A DNA stretch of 42,344 nucleotides from DASXBJ01 sp036491755 (GCA_036491755.1 DASXBJ010000130.1:1-42344); one strand, 5' to 3'. Positions 31,042-39,847 are shown, numbered from the stretch's first letter. Translations and numbers: made by a program. The notes: generated by a model not told the origin, from the letters alone.

Positions 31042-32430
31042 TTATGCGGCTTTTACGGCGGCTACCAGTTTGGTCAGGGAGTCTTTGGCGTCGCCGAAGA
31101 ACATCACCGTCTTCGGTCCGAACATCAGGTCGTTGTCGATGCCGGCGAATCCGGGGCGCATCGAGCGCTTCATGAAGATGATGTTCTTGGCCTGGTCGGC
31201 GTTGAGGATGGGCATGCCGTAGATCGGGCTCCCCGGCGAGCTCCTGGCCGATGGGTTCACGACGTCGTTCGCGCCGACGATGAGCGCGACGTCTGCGTTC
31301 TTGAACTCGTCGTTGACCTCATCCATCTCCTTCAGCTGCTCGTAAGGCACGTTGGCTTCCGCCAGCAGGACGTTCATGTGGCCCGGCATCCGGCCGGCCA
31401 CCGGATGGATCGCATAGGTCACCTCCACTCCCCGCTTCTCGAGCACGTCGGCCAGCTCGCGCGCCGCGTGCTGCGCCTGGGCGACGGCCAGGCCATAGCC
31501 GGGCACGATGATGACTCGCTGGGAATAGGCGAGCAGGGTCCCCAGGTCTTCCGCGGAAGCGGACCGAACACTCCGCGCGGGTCCTCCCCCAGCGGTCGCT
31601 GCGGCACCCGCGTGCGTCTGGCCGAAGGCCCCGAACAGAACGCTTGTCAGGGAGCGGCCCATGGCGTCGCTCATCATCTTGGTCAGCAAGCTTCCGGAGG
31701 CTCCGACCAGCGTGCCCGCGACGATCAATGCGAAGTTGTTCAGGGTGAAGCCGCTCGCGGCGACCGCGAGCCCGGTGAACGCGTTGAGGAGTGAGATGAC
31801 CACCGGCATGTCCGCGCCGCCGATGGGCAGGACGAATGCAACACCCAGGACCAGCGCGAGAACCATCAGGGCGATGAAAGAAAACGGCACCGAGGCCACT
31901 GCGAGCACCGCGATGGCGAAGCCGACGATGGCCGCGGCCAGCAACCCGTTCACGATCTGCTGCCCGGGATAGGTGATCGGCGTGCCGGTCATCAGCTCCT
32001 GCAACTTGGCGAAAGCGACCATGCTGCCCGCGAAGGAAACAGAGCCGATCACGATGCTGAAGACGCTGGGAAAGGCTTCTGAGAATGCGGGGTGCGGGCC
32101 GAAGGTCAGCAGCTCGGACACCGCCACAAGCGCCGCCGCGCCCCCGCCCACGCCGTTGAACAGGGCGACCATCTGCGGGATGGCGGTCATCTTCACCATG
32201 CGAGCTCCGACGCTCCCGACCGCAGCACCGATGACCACGCCGATTGCGATGACGATCACGCCCGTGGTGGTGAAGTGCAGGAGCGGCAGGGTCGCGACCA
32301 GAGCGATCGCCATGCCGATCGCCGCGGTGAAGTTGCCGTTGCGCGCGCCCTTGGGAGAGCTGAGCTCCTTCAACCCGAGGATGAAGAGCACCGCCGCCAC
32401 CAGGTAGGCGACCGCGATTGCGAAATTCAC
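31042..32430 (-). CDS. pntB: PntB, NAD(P) transhydrogenase beta subunit
   Basis: A 462-residue subunit of proton-translocating transhydrogenase. About nine membrane helices (residues 1-265) include IAVAYLVAAVLFILGLKEL, the polar GARMVKMTAIPQMVALFNGV with GGGAAALVA, and GADMPVVISLLNAFTGLAVA. The C-terminal NADP(H) domain has VIIVPGYGLAVAQAQHAARE, HPVAGRMPGHMNVLLAEANV, VALIVGANDVVNPSA and IFMKRSMRPGFAG. GTG 32430 overlaps the previous stop as GTGA. With PntAA and PntAB it couples the proton gradient to NADPH formation. It is the last gene of the operon, followed by hairpins. Confidence 0.95.
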   Translation of the reverse strand: MNFAIAVAYLVAAVLFILGLKELSSPKGARNGNFTAAIGMAIALVATLPLLHFTTTGVIVIAIGVVIGAAVGSVGARMVKMTAIPQMVALFNGVGGGAAALVAVSELLTFGPHPAFSEAFPSVFSIVIGSVSFAGSMVAFAKLQELMTGTPITYPGQQIVNGLLAAAIVGFAIAVLAVASVPFSFIALMVLALVLGVAFVLPIGGADMPVVISLLNAFTGLAVAASGFTLNNFALIVAGTLVGASGSLLTKMMSDAMGRSLTSVLFGAFGQTHAGAAATAGGGPARSVRSASAEDLGTLLAYSQRVIIVPGYGLAVAQAQHAARELADVLEKRGVEVTYAIHPVAGRMPGHMNVLLAEANVPYEQLKEMDEVNDEFKNADVALIVGANDVVNPSARSSPGSPIYGMPILNADQAKNIIFMKRSMRPGFAGIDNDLMFGPKTVMFFGDAKDSLTKLVAAVKAA

Positions 32431-32747
32431 TTGGGCGCGGGGGTTTGCGAGGTGGGCTTGGGCTGCTGGCGCCCCTTGAACATCTCGAGCATGCGGTCGG
32501 TGACGACGAATCCGCCCACGACGTTGGTGGTGGCGAGCGTCACCGCGAGGAGGCCCAGGATGACGGTGACCGGGCTGTTCGCGCCGGCCGCAATCACTAT
32601 CGCTCCCACCAGGATGATTCCGTGGATGGCGTTCGTCCCCGACATCAGGGGCGTGTGCAGGATCGTCGGCACCTTGGAGATGACCTCGATGCCGACAAAG
32701 ATCGCCAGCACGAAGAACGTCACCTCGTTGAGGAGCTCGTTGTTCAT
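32427..32747 (-). CDS. pntAB: PntAB, transhydrogenase alpha-2 membrane subunit
   Basis: A 106-residue membrane subunit that in E. coli is fused to the end of PntA. It has three helices: VTFFVLAIFVGIEVISKVP, IHGIILVGAIVIAAGANSP and VTVILGLLAVTLATTNVVGG, with the conserved TPLMSGTNAIHGI loop and VTDRMLEMFKG after the last helix. The tail is Pro/Thr/Lys-rich. ATG 32747 overlaps the pntAA stop as ATGA, and its stop overlaps pntB as GTGA. This split three-subunit layout is usual in many non-enterobacterial lineages. Confidence 0.94.
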   Translation of the reverse strand: MNNELLNEVTFFVLAIFVGIEVISKVPTILHTPLMSGTNAIHGIILVGAIVIAAGANSPVTVILGLLAVTLATTNVVGGFVVTDRMLEMFKGRQQPKPTSQTPAPK

Positions 32748-33874
32748 GACGCCGAAACCGCCTGCTTGGCCCGTTCGTTGACGATCTCACCGCCGTGGGT
32801 TATGCAGCTTCCCTTCGTGATCTCGTCCGAGAAATCGAGATTGATCGCCCCGTCCTTGACGAGGTGCAGGAGCAGGTTGGCCACGTTGCGCGCGTAGAGC
32901 TGGCTCGCGTGGAGCGGCATCGTGGAGGGCACGTTTCGCGTCCCGATGATGGTCACGCCGTTCACGTCCACGTCCTTGCCGGCCTGGGTGAGCTCGACAT
33001 TGCCTCCGGTCTCCGCCGCCAGGTCGACGATGACGGAGCCGGGGCGCATGCCCTTGACCATTTCCCCCGTGACCAGGAGAGGCGCGCGCCGGCCTGGCAC
33101 CGCCGCGGTCGTGATCACCACATCGGACTTGGCCACGTGCTCACCGATGAGGTCCCGTTGCTTGCGAAGAAATTCCTCTGACTGCTCGCGTGCATAGCCG
33201 CCCTCGCCCTCCTGAGTCTCGAGCGGCAGCTCGATGAACGTGGCGCCGAGCGACTGCACCTCTTCCTTCACCGCCGGCCGCACGTCATAGGCCGACACGA
33301 CCGCACCCAGGCGCCGCGCAGTCGCGATCGCTTGGAGGCCGGCCACCCCGGCGCCCATCACGAGCACACGGGCGGGGGCGACCGTCCCTGCCGCGGTCAT
33401 CATCATCGGAAAGAACTTGCCGAGACGGCTTGCGGCCATGAGCACCGCCTTGTAGCCGGCGGCCGATGCCTGGGACGAGAGAGCGTCCATGGACTGGGCT
33501 CGCGAGATGCGAGGCACCAGCTCGAGGCTGAAGGCGGTCACGCCCTGTTTGGCCAGCGCTTTGACGGTGTCGCCCTGCGTCGCGGGCTGCAGAAAGCTGA
33601 TGAGCACCGCGTCTTTCTTGAGAAGCCCGACCTCTTCGCCGCTCGGCGCCTGCACCTTCAGCACGACGTCCGCATCGTTGAGGAGAGCGGTCTCCGAGGC
33701 GATGACATGCACGCCGGCCAGCTCAAACGCTTCGTCGGGGAGGTACGCGGCGGCGCCGGCACCCGCCTCCATCGCCACGTCCAGCTTGGCGGCGATGAGC
33801 TTGGTCGCGGTGTCGGGGACGAGGGCGACCCTGTGCTCATCCGGGGCCCTCTCTTTGGGAATCGCGACCTTCAC
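32744..33874 (-). CDS. pntAA: PntAA, NAD(P) transhydrogenase alpha-1 (NAD-binding) subunit
   Basis: A 376-residue soluble NAD(H)-binding subunit related to alanine dehydrogenase. It starts MKVAIPKERAPDEHRVALVP. The NAD Rossmann site is RVLVMGAGVAGLQAIATARR followed by LGAVVSAYDVRP, and the mobile loop region is FIELPLETQEGEGGYAREQS. The start is GTG 33874. It is the first gene of pntAA-pntAB-pntB and diverges from korA across 67 bases. NADPH from this complex would complement reduced ferredoxin chemistry of the neighbouring KorAB. Confidence 0.94.
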   Translation of the reverse strand: MKVAIPKERAPDEHRVALVPDTATKLIAAKLDVAMEAGAGAAAYLPDEAFELAGVHVIASETALLNDADVVLKVQAPSGEEVGLLKKDAVLISFLQPATQGDTVKALAKQGVTAFSLELVPRISRAQSMDALSSQASAAGYKAVLMAASRLGKFFPMMMTAAGTVAPARVLVMGAGVAGLQAIATARRLGAVVSAYDVRPAVKEEVQSLGATFIELPLETQEGEGGYAREQSEEFLRKQRDLIGEHVAKSDVVITTAAVPGRRAPLLVTGEMVKGMRPGSVIVDLAAETGGNVELTQAGKDVDVNGVTIIGTRNVPSTMPLHASQLYARNVANLLLHLVKDGAINLDFSDEITKGSCITHGGEIVNERAKQAVSAS

Positions 33875-33941
33875 GTCGCTGACGACTCTAAGGAATCAAG
33901 GCTCTTTGCTGCAGGCGCGTAAAATCCGTACTCCCGCGGAA
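33875..33941. promoter_or_regulatory. pnt/kor divergent promoter region
   Basis: Only 67 bases separate pntAA and korA. On the plus strand TAAAAT at 33920-33925 is a good -10, giving a start near 33932 and a leader of about ten bases for korA. No clear -35 and no clear pnt promoter are seen. The two operons must share or overlap control elements. Confidence 0.4.
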
Positions 33942-35747
33942 GTGACCGAACAAATCATCAACGACCTCACCATCCAGGCAGCCACCGTCAACGGTTCCGG
34001 AAGCCAGACGGCCAACCTCGTTTTGACGCGCGCGATCTTCCACATGGGCATCCCGGTGGCGCCCAAGAATGTCTTTCCCTCGAACATCGAAGGGCTGCCC
34101 ACCTGGTATCAGCTTCGTGTCACGCCCGAGGGTCACATGGCGCGATCCGACAAGGTGGACGTGCTGATCGCGTTCAATGTCGCGACCTGGCAGGCGGACC
34201 TCAAGACGGTGCGGCCCGGCGGCGCCGTCATCCACGAGGAGGCCTTCTCGACCAACGAGACGCGGACCGACGTCACGTATTACCCGGTCCCGTTCTCCAA
34301 GCTCGCCAAGGCGAAGATCCAGAGCGACACGCTGCGCAAGCAGCTCGCCAACATGATCTACGTCGGCGTGGTGGCGGGTCAGCTGGGCATCCCGATGGAG
34401 GCGCTCGAGCACGGCGTCAGGCGACAGTTCCTGGCCAAGCCCAAAGCAGTCCAGGTCAACCTCGACGCGATCAAGGTGGGTCACGACTACTGGCAGGACA
34501 ACTTCTCCAAGAAGGATCCGTACCGACTCGAGCCGATGACCGGGGTCGTCGAGGGGAAGGTGTTGGTCGAGGGCAACCAGGCCGCCGCGCTCGGGGCCTT
34601 GATGGGCGGCGTCACGGTCGCCGCCTGGTACCCGATCACTCCGTCGTCTTCGCTCTGCGAAAACCTCATCGCGTATGCCGACCGATTCCGCACCGATTCA
34701 GCCACGGGCGAGAAGCGGATTTCGGTCGTCCAGGCCGAGGACGAGCTGGCTGCCCTGGGCATGGCGATCGGGGCCGGCTGGGCGGGTGCCCGATCGATGA
34801 CGTCGACATCTGGTCCGGGCATCTCGCTGATGGCTGAGTTCGCCGGGCTCGGCTATTACGCGGAGATCCCGGTGGTCATATTCGACATCCAGCGCATCGG
34901 TCCGTCGACAGGGCTGCCGACGCGAACCTCTCAGGGCGATGTGGGCTTCGCGTACACGCTCTCCCACGGCGACACCAAGCACATCGTGCTGCTCCCTGGA
35001 ACCGTCGAGGAGTGTTATGAGTTCGCACGCGATGCGTTCGACTACGCGGACAGGTTCCAGACCCCGATCTTCGTCCTGTCCGACCTCGACCTGGGCATGA
35101 ACCTGTGGATGACGCCGGAGTTCAAGTATCCGGACAAGCCGTTCGACCGCGGCAAGGTGCTCTCGAAGGCCGACCTGGACCGTCTGGCCGGCGAGTGGGG
35201 CCGCTACCGCGACGTCGATGCGGACGGCATCGCATACCGCACCCTGCCCGGGACGGACCACCCCGCGGCAGGCTTCTTCACGCGCGGTTCGGGCCACGAC
35301 GAGCAGGCGCGGTATACAGAGAGCGCCGAGGCGTACGCGCGCAACATGGAGCGCTTGAGCCGCAAGCTCGAAACCGCACGGCACGAGCTGCCGGCCCCCA
35401 TCGTCGATGAGTCGCCCCAGGCGTCCATCGGGCTGATCGCATTCGGGTCGACCCACCCCGCGGTGATCGAGGCGCGAGAGACGCTGGCCGCCGCCGGAAA
35501 GCCGGTCGACTACCTGAGGCTGCGGGCCCTTCCGCTGGCTGACGAGGTCCTGACATTCGTCTCGCGCCACGAGCACGTCTACGTTGTCGAACAGAATCGC
35601 GACGGGCAGGTTTACGACCTGGTTCGCCTGGCGCTTCCGGCCGAGCTCGTCGGAAGGGTTCGCTCGATCCGCCACTACAACGGCCAGCCCATCCCGGCTG
35701 TCGCCATCACCGAGCCGCTGCTGCAGCTGGAGGCCGTGCCCGCATGA
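33942..35747 (+). CDS. korA: KorA-type 2-oxoacid:ferredoxin oxidoreductase, fused gamma-alpha subunit
   Basis: A 601-residue protein. Residues 1-190 are the gamma domain (DLTIQAATVNGSGSQTANLV, VFPSNIEGLPTWYQLRVTPE). The alpha domain follows: GNQAAALGALMGGVTVAAWY, PITPSSSLCENLIAYADRF, QAEDELAALGMAIGAGWAGA and RIGPSTGLPTRTSQGDVGFA. It oxidises 2-oxoglutarate or a similar 2-oxoacid to the acyl-CoA together with KorB, reducing ferredoxin. GTG 33942 is chosen; the long upstream extension is antisense to pntAA. The stop overlaps korB as ATGA. The substrate is inferred from the family; pyruvate or branched-chain acids are possible. Confidence 0.9.
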   Translation: MTEQIINDLTIQAATVNGSGSQTANLVLTRAIFHMGIPVAPKNVFPSNIEGLPTWYQLRVTPEGHMARSDKVDVLIAFNVATWQADLKTVRPGGAVIHEEAFSTNETRTDVTYYPVPFSKLAKAKIQSDTLRKQLANMIYVGVVAGQLGIPMEALEHGVRRQFLAKPKAVQVNLDAIKVGHDYWQDNFSKKDPYRLEPMTGVVEGKVLVEGNQAAALGALMGGVTVAAWYPITPSSSLCENLIAYADRFRTDSATGEKRISVVQAEDELAALGMAIGAGWAGARSMTSTSGPGISLMAEFAGLGYYAEIPVVIFDIQRIGPSTGLPTRTSQGDVGFAYTLSHGDTKHIVLLPGTVEECYEFARDAFDYADRFQTPIFVLSDLDLGMNLWMTPEFKYPDKPFDRGKVLSKADLDRLAGEWGRYRDVDADGIAYRTLPGTDHPAAGFFTRGSGHDEQARYTESAEAYARNMERLSRKLETARHELPAPIVDESPQASIGLIAFGSTHPAVIEARETLAAAGKPVDYLRLRALPLADEVLTFVSRHEHVYVVEQNRDGQVYDLVRLALPAELVGRVRSIRHYNGQPIPAVAITEPLLQLEAVPA

Positions 35748-36766
35748 GCACAACATTGAATCGGGTCGGCTTGCCTCGAGACGCCTATAAGGGCGCCGCC
35801 ACGACGCTGTGCGCCGGCTGCGGCCACAACTCGATCACCAACCACATGATCAAGGCGCTGTACGAGCTCGGCGTCGAGCCCCATCGCCTGGCGAAGATGT
35901 CGGGCATCGGCTGCTCGTCCAAGACGCCGGCTTATTTCGTGGAGACGGCGCACGGGTTCAACGGCGTGCACGGCCGCATGCCCGCCCTGACGACGGGCGC
36001 ACACCTGGCGAACCGCCAGATGATCATGCTCGGCGTGTCCGGCGACGGCGACACGGCGTCGATCGGCCTCGGCCAGTTCATGCACATGATCCGCCGCAAC
36101 ATCGATTGCACCTACATCATCGAAGACAACGGGACGTATGGCCTGACCAAGGGCCAGTTCTCGGCCACCGCGGACCTCGGGTCCGTGCAGAAGAAGGGCG
36201 CCGTCAACACGTTCCAGCCGATCGACCCATGCGCCGTGGCGCTCACCCTCGGCTGCTCTTTCGTGGCTCGCTCGTTCAGCGGCGATGGCAAGCAGGTGGT
36301 CCCGCTGATCAAGGCGGCTCTCGCGCACCGCGGGACCGCGATCCTGGACATCATCTCGCCGTGCGTGACGTTCAACGACCACGACGGATCAACCAAGAGC
36401 TACAGCTGGGTCAAGGATCACGAAGAGTCGATCGCCGACGTTTCGTTCATCCCATTCTTCGAGGAGGTCCACGTCGACTACGAGCCGGGCACCATCCGGG
36501 ACGTGCAGCTTCATGACGGCTCGCACATCGTGCTCAAGAAGCTTGGCGAGGACCACGATCCATCCGACCGCCGCGCCGCCATGCGCGTGCTCGAAGAGGG
36601 ACGCGCCGCGGGACATCTGGTCACCGGCCTGCTCTATCTCGACACCGCGATGGAGGACTTCGCCACCACGGAGCGGCTTCCCGAGCGGCCGCTGAAGGAT
36701 TTCGGGGAGGCCGACCTTCGTATGTCGCGCGACGACTTCCACCAGTTCATGTCCGAGTTCGCCTGA
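35744..36766 (+). CDS. korB: KorB-type 2-oxoacid:ferredoxin oxidoreductase beta subunit (ThDP)
   Basis: A 340-residue ThDP-binding subunit. LCAGCGHNSITNHMIKALYE holds the first cluster cysteines, GIGCSSKTPAYFVETAHGFN the next, and the ThDP/Mg site is GVSGDGDTASIGLGQFMHMI then YIIEDNGTYGLTKGQFSAT. A cysteine in DIISPCVTFNDHDG completes the usual [4Fe-4S] set. The C-terminal 70 residues (SDRRAAMRVLEEGRAAGHLV) match the long KorB type. It is coupled to korA by ATGA. No ferredoxin gene is adjacent. Its ThDP need ties it to the riboswitch-controlled thiamine salvage genes. Confidence 0.92.
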   Translation: MSTTLNRVGLPRDAYKGAATTLCAGCGHNSITNHMIKALYELGVEPHRLAKMSGIGCSSKTPAYFVETAHGFNGVHGRMPALTTGAHLANRQMIMLGVSGDGDTASIGLGQFMHMIRRNIDCTYIIEDNGTYGLTKGQFSATADLGSVQKKGAVNTFQPIDPCAVALTLGCSFVARSFSGDGKQVVPLIKAALAHRGTAILDIISPCVTFNDHDGSTKSYSWVKDHEESIADVSFIPFFEEVHVDYEPGTIRDVQLHDGSHIVLKKLGEDHDPSDRRAAMRVLEEGRAAGHLVTGLLYLDTAMEDFATTERLPERPLKDFGEADLRMSRDDFHQFMSEFA

Positions 36767-36774
36767 AGACAGAC

Positions 36775-36796
36775 CCTCCGGCAACCCTGGCGGAGG
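36775..36796 (+). terminator. Hairpin between korB and the next glycosylase gene
   Basis: CCTCCG, a ten-base loop, then CGGAGG. The 3' arm covers the only Shine-Dalgarno-like sequence and the first base of GTG 36796. It could end the kor transcript or restrain translation of the next gene. No T-tract. Confidence 0.35.
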
Positions 36797-37401
36797 TGAA
36801 GCGAGGCACGCGCCTCGTGGCCCGACGGGACCCGGCGATGGCCGCCCTCATCAAGCGCGCGGGCGCGATGGAGCTGCGCGACCCGCTCGATGACAGCTTC
36901 GCTGCCCTGGTCCGCTCGATCATGTACCAGCAGCTCGCCGGCGCCGCCGCCGCCACGATCCACGGCCGTTTCCTGAACCTCTTCGCCGGCGGCCCCTCCC
37001 CTGCCTCCGTCCTCGCCCTGCCCGAAGGTGCTCTGCGTTCGGCGGGCCTCAGCGGATCCAAGGCCGCGGCCGTGCTCGATCTGGCGGCCAAGGTCGAGAA
37101 TGGCACCGTCCCGCTGCACGACGTCGAAGACCTGTCCGATGACGATCTCGTCGCCCGGCTGGTCCAGGTGCGAGGCATCGGCCGCTGGACCGCTGAGATG
37201 TTCTTGATCTTCCAGCTCCGCCGCCTCGACGTCTGGCCGGTCGACGACTACGGCGTGCGCAAAGGCTGGACAATGGCGCACAGGTTGAAAGACCTGCCCG
37301 CGCCGAAGGCTCTGCAGCTCGAGGGCGATCGCTTCCGGCCATATCGAACCGTCGCCGCCTGGTACTGCTGGCGGGCCGTCGACACCGACCTCCCAGCCTA
37401 G
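36796..37401 (+). CDS. AlkA-like HhH-GPD DNA glycosylase (short form)
   Basis: A 201-residue protein lacking the N-terminal AlkA domain. It has DSFAALVRSIMYQQLAGAAA, the helix-hairpin-helix VRGIGRWTAEMFLIFQL, and the catalytic aspartate in RLDVWPVDDYGVRKGWT, ending with RPYRTVAAWYCWRAVD. It should excise alkylated bases such as 3-methyladenine. GTG 36796 is uncertain because the Shine-Dalgarno-like bases abut it; GTG 36817 and ATG 36838 are alternatives, but homology supports the early part. It follows korB by 29 bases with a hairpin between and converges with the kinase gene. Confidence 0.88.
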   Translation: MKRGTRLVARRDPAMAALIKRAGAMELRDPLDDSFAALVRSIMYQQLAGAAAATIHGRFLNLFAGGPSPASVLALPEGALRSAGLSGSKAAAVLDLAAKVENGTVPLHDVEDLSDDDLVARLVQVRGIGRWTAEMFLIFQLRRLDVWPVDDYGVRKGWTMAHRLKDLPAPKALQLEGDRFRPYRTVAAWYCWRAVDTDLPA

Positions 37402-37405
37402 AGAC

Positions 37406-37428
37406 GCGCCGGCGCACGCCTCCGGCGC
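37406..37428. terminator. Hairpin between convergent genes
   Basis: GCGCCGG, a nine-base loop, then CCGGCGC: a perfect 7-bp stem that fills the 28-base gap between two convergent genes. It has no T-tract and could work in both directions. Confidence 0.45.
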
Positions 37429-37429
37429 C

Positions 37430-38086
37430 TCAGCGACCGTATTTGCGGCGCAGCTTCTCGATCGCCTGGTCGGTCATCGGCGGCCAGCCGTAGGCGTCCA
37501 GGAACTCGCGGGCGAATCCCTTGCCGAAGTTGTAGTGGAGCGTCCAGACGCCGGCCGCGAGGTCAACCTCCGGATTGCCGAGGCCCGAGCCACCGACGTC
37601 GACGATCCCGCTCAGCTCGCCGGCGGTCACCAGCACGTTGGGCAGGCAGTAATCGCCGTGGATCAGAACGTTGCCGCGCTTGGGGACGCCAAACGGGCAC
37701 CCCTGGGCGTCGGTCGCGTGGAGCCCGCGCAGGATCTCCCCGAACACCCGCGCGACCCGTGATGGCGTCCAATCCACGGCAGCCTTGTACAGAGGCGCTC
37801 CGGGCACCTCGCGGGTGACCAGCCAGTCATCGCCCGCCGCCTGGATGAGGCCGATCACAGAGGGCACCGGCCACCGGCCGGCCAGCCACAGCAAGCGCGA
37901 GCGCTCGCCGGCAAGTTCCGCCGCGCGTTTGACATAGACCGTGCCCGACCGGCCCGCCAGCCGCCAGACGGTGCCGGCCCAGCTGAGCCACGCCAGCTCT
38001 TCGACGCCCTCGTCCCCCGTCACCGCGAGAGCGGCCGCCCGGACCGCGGGCGGCAGGCGGAGAGGCGATCGTGATGATGATTCCAT
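37430..38086 (-). CDS. APH(3')-like kinase, shortened
   Basis: A 218-residue kinase-fold protein. The N-lobe has AGTVWRLAGRSGTVYVKRAA with the likely nucleotide lysine K53, then RLLWLAGRWPVPSVIG and DDWLVTREVPGAPLYKAAV. The Brenner motif is LIHGDYCLPNVLV (H143, D145, N150), and IVDVGGSGLGNPEVDLA supplies the metal Asp D163. The order and wording match aminoglycoside 3'-phosphotransferases of about 264 residues. Between CPF (130-132) and HGD there are only ten residues, where those enzymes have about 50 forming part of the substrate side. So it may act on another small molecule. ATG 38086 is chosen; the longer open frame upstream is antisense to pepF. Drug resistance should not be assumed. Confidence 0.8.
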   Translation of the reverse strand: MESSSRSPLRLPPAVRAAALAVTGDEGVEELAWLSWAGTVWRLAGRSGTVYVKRAAELAGERSRLLWLAGRWPVPSVIGLIQAAGDDWLVTREVPGAPLYKAAVDWTPSRVARVFGEILRGLHATDAQGCPFGVPKRGNVLIHGDYCLPNVLVTAGELSGIVDVGGSGLGNPEVDLAAGVWTLHYNFGKGFAREFLDAYGWPPMTDQAIEKLRRKYGR

Positions 38087-38143
38087 TCGTGCCCATCTGT
38101 ACCATGTCGTCGGCTGGGGAAGCTTTTGCCAAAGGGGTGAGGT

Positions 38144-39847
38144 GTGGTGGTTACATTGCCGGACTCTCCGGATACTTTCCGCGACGCGACTTGGGCTGAC
38201 ATCGTTCCTTACTACGAGGAGCTCGCCTCGCGGCGACTTGACCGGGACAACGTCGAGGCGTGGCTCGCCGACTGGTCGGCGTTCGAGTCGATGCTCTCCG
38301 AGGCTGGGGCGCTGGCCTCCTTTGCCTACACCTGCGACACGACCGATCCTGGTCGGGAAGAGGCGCAGCTGCGCTTTGGCACCCAGATCTCGCCGAGGGC
38401 GCAGGAGCAGCGCGTGCGGCTGCAGACCCGGCTCGCCAAGCTCGGCTATGTCCGCCCAGGCCTCGAGATGGTCGTGCGGCGATTCCAGAACCAGACGCAG
38501 CTTTTCAGCGAGGACAACGTGCCTCTTTTCTCGCGCCTCTCGAAGCTGAACACCGAATGGTCGAAGGTCAACGGGGCCATGACCGTACAGTGGGATGGCG
38601 AGGAGAAGACCCCCGCGCAGCTGCTCCCCTACCTCCAGGACGCCGACCGCCAGGTCCGCGAGCGCGCATTCCGCGGACGCGCGCAACCGTACATCGAGCA
38701 GCGCAGGGTTCTGGCGGGCATCTTCGACGAGATGTACGACCTTCGCCAGCAGGTGGCCCGCAACGCGGGATTCGACAACTTCCGCGACTTCGCCCATCGA
38801 GAGAAGAACCGTTTCGAGTACACGCCGGATGACTGCATGCGCTTCCACGAGGCGGTCGAGAGCGCCGTCCTGCCCGCGGTCCGCCGCGTCATGGATCGAC
38901 GGCGGCGACGAATGAAGGTGACCGAGCTGCGGCCGTGGGATCTCGACGCCGATCCTGAAGGCAGGCCGCCGCTGAAGCCTTTCCAGGACATCACCTCGTT
39001 CATCGAGCGCGCAGGCGACATCTTCATGAATGTCGACCCTCAGTTCCACGAGTACTACCGCCGGATGGCCGACGCCGGACTCCTCGACCTCGACAACAGG
39101 AAAGGCAAGGCGCCCGGCGGTTACTGCCAGACGCTCAACTTCCGAAAGATGCCCCTGATCTTCATGAACGCGGTCGGGGTCGATGATGACGTCCGCACCC
39201 TCTTGCACGAGTCGGGTCATGCCTTCCACTCCTTCGAGGCGTCGCGCATGCCCCTCCTGTTCCAGCGCCATCCGGGCTCTGAGATGGCAGAGGTCGCGTC
39301 GATGTCGATGGAGCTGCTCGCCTCACCGTTCCTCGACGAGGACCATGGGGGTTACTACTCGGATGAGGAGGCGCGCCGCTCGCGCACCGAGCTGCTCGAA
39401 GGCATCGTGCTGTTCTTTCCTCACTGCGCTTCGGTGGACGCCTTTCAGCACTGGATCTACCTGGACCCGGAAGGCCGGGATGCAGGGGCTCGCGACCACA
39501 AGTGGCTCGAGATGCGGCGGCGGTTCGAAGGTGATTCAGTCGACTGGTCGGGCCTGGACGGAGAGCGAGTTGCGCGGTGGTACCAGCAGCCGCACTTTTT
39601 CGGCAGCCCTTTCTACTACATCGAGTACGGCATCGCGCAGCTGGGGGCGCTTCAGGTTTGGCGTAACAGCCTCCACGACCGCGGCGAGGCAATCCGCAGC
39701 TATCGCAACGCGCTGGCCCTCGGAGCAACGCGCCCGCTGTCAGAGCTGTTCGAGGCCGCCGGGGCTCGTCTCGTTTTCGACCACGACGGCATGCACGAGC
39801 TCATCACGCTGGTGGAAGAGGAGCTCGCGAAGCTCGAGCGGGACTAG
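38144..39847 (+). CDS. M3-family oligoendopeptidase (PepF-like)
   Basis: A 567-residue zinc metallopeptidase of the M3B oligoendopeptidase F group that cuts short peptides in the cytoplasm. The zinc site is TLLHESGHAFHSFEASR (HExxH) with the third ligand in SEMAEVASMSMELL. Other family segments are VNGAMTVQWDGEEKTPAQLL, the helical NAGFDNFRDFAHREKNRFEY, PGGYCQTLNFRKMPLIFMN and, late, SPFYYIEYGIAQLGALQVW. There is no signal peptide. GTG 38144 lies 58 bases from the divergent kinase gene. The stop shares CTAG with the convergent glycosylase stop. Confidence 0.93.
   Translation: MVVTLPDSPDTFRDATWADIVPYYEELASRRLDRDNVEAWLADWSAFESMLSEAGALASFAYTCDTTDPGREEAQLRFGTQISPRAQEQRVRLQTRLAKLGYVRPGLEMVVRRFQNQTQLFSEDNVPLFSRLSKLNTEWSKVNGAMTVQWDGEEKTPAQLLPYLQDADRQVRERAFRGRAQPYIEQRRVLAGIFDEMYDLRQQVARNAGFDNFRDFAHREKNRFEYTPDDCMRFHEAVESAVLPAVRRVMDRRRRRMKVTELRPWDLDADPEGRPPLKPFQDITSFIERAGDIFMNVDPQFHEYYRRMADAGLLDLDNRKGKAPGGYCQTLNFRKMPLIFMNAVGVDDDVRTLLHESGHAFHSFEASRMPLLFQRHPGSEMAEVASMSMELLASPFLDEDHGGYYSDEEARRSRTELLEGIVLFFPHCASVDAFQHWIYLDPEGRDAGARDHKWLEMRRRFEGDSVDWSGLDGERVARWYQQPHFFGSPFYYIEYGIAQLGALQVWRNSLHDRGEAIRSYRNALALGATRPLSELFEAAGARLVFDHDGMHELITLVEEELAKLERD

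Noticed and set aside
37430..38086. Declaring an aminoglycoside resistance gene
   Set aside because: Catalytic motifs fit the family, but a substrate-side segment is missing and soil bacteria carry many related kinases of unknown substrate.
38087..39271. Long N-terminal extension of the APH-like kinase
   Set aside because: It is antisense to the M3 peptidase gene. Kinase homology begins after 38086.
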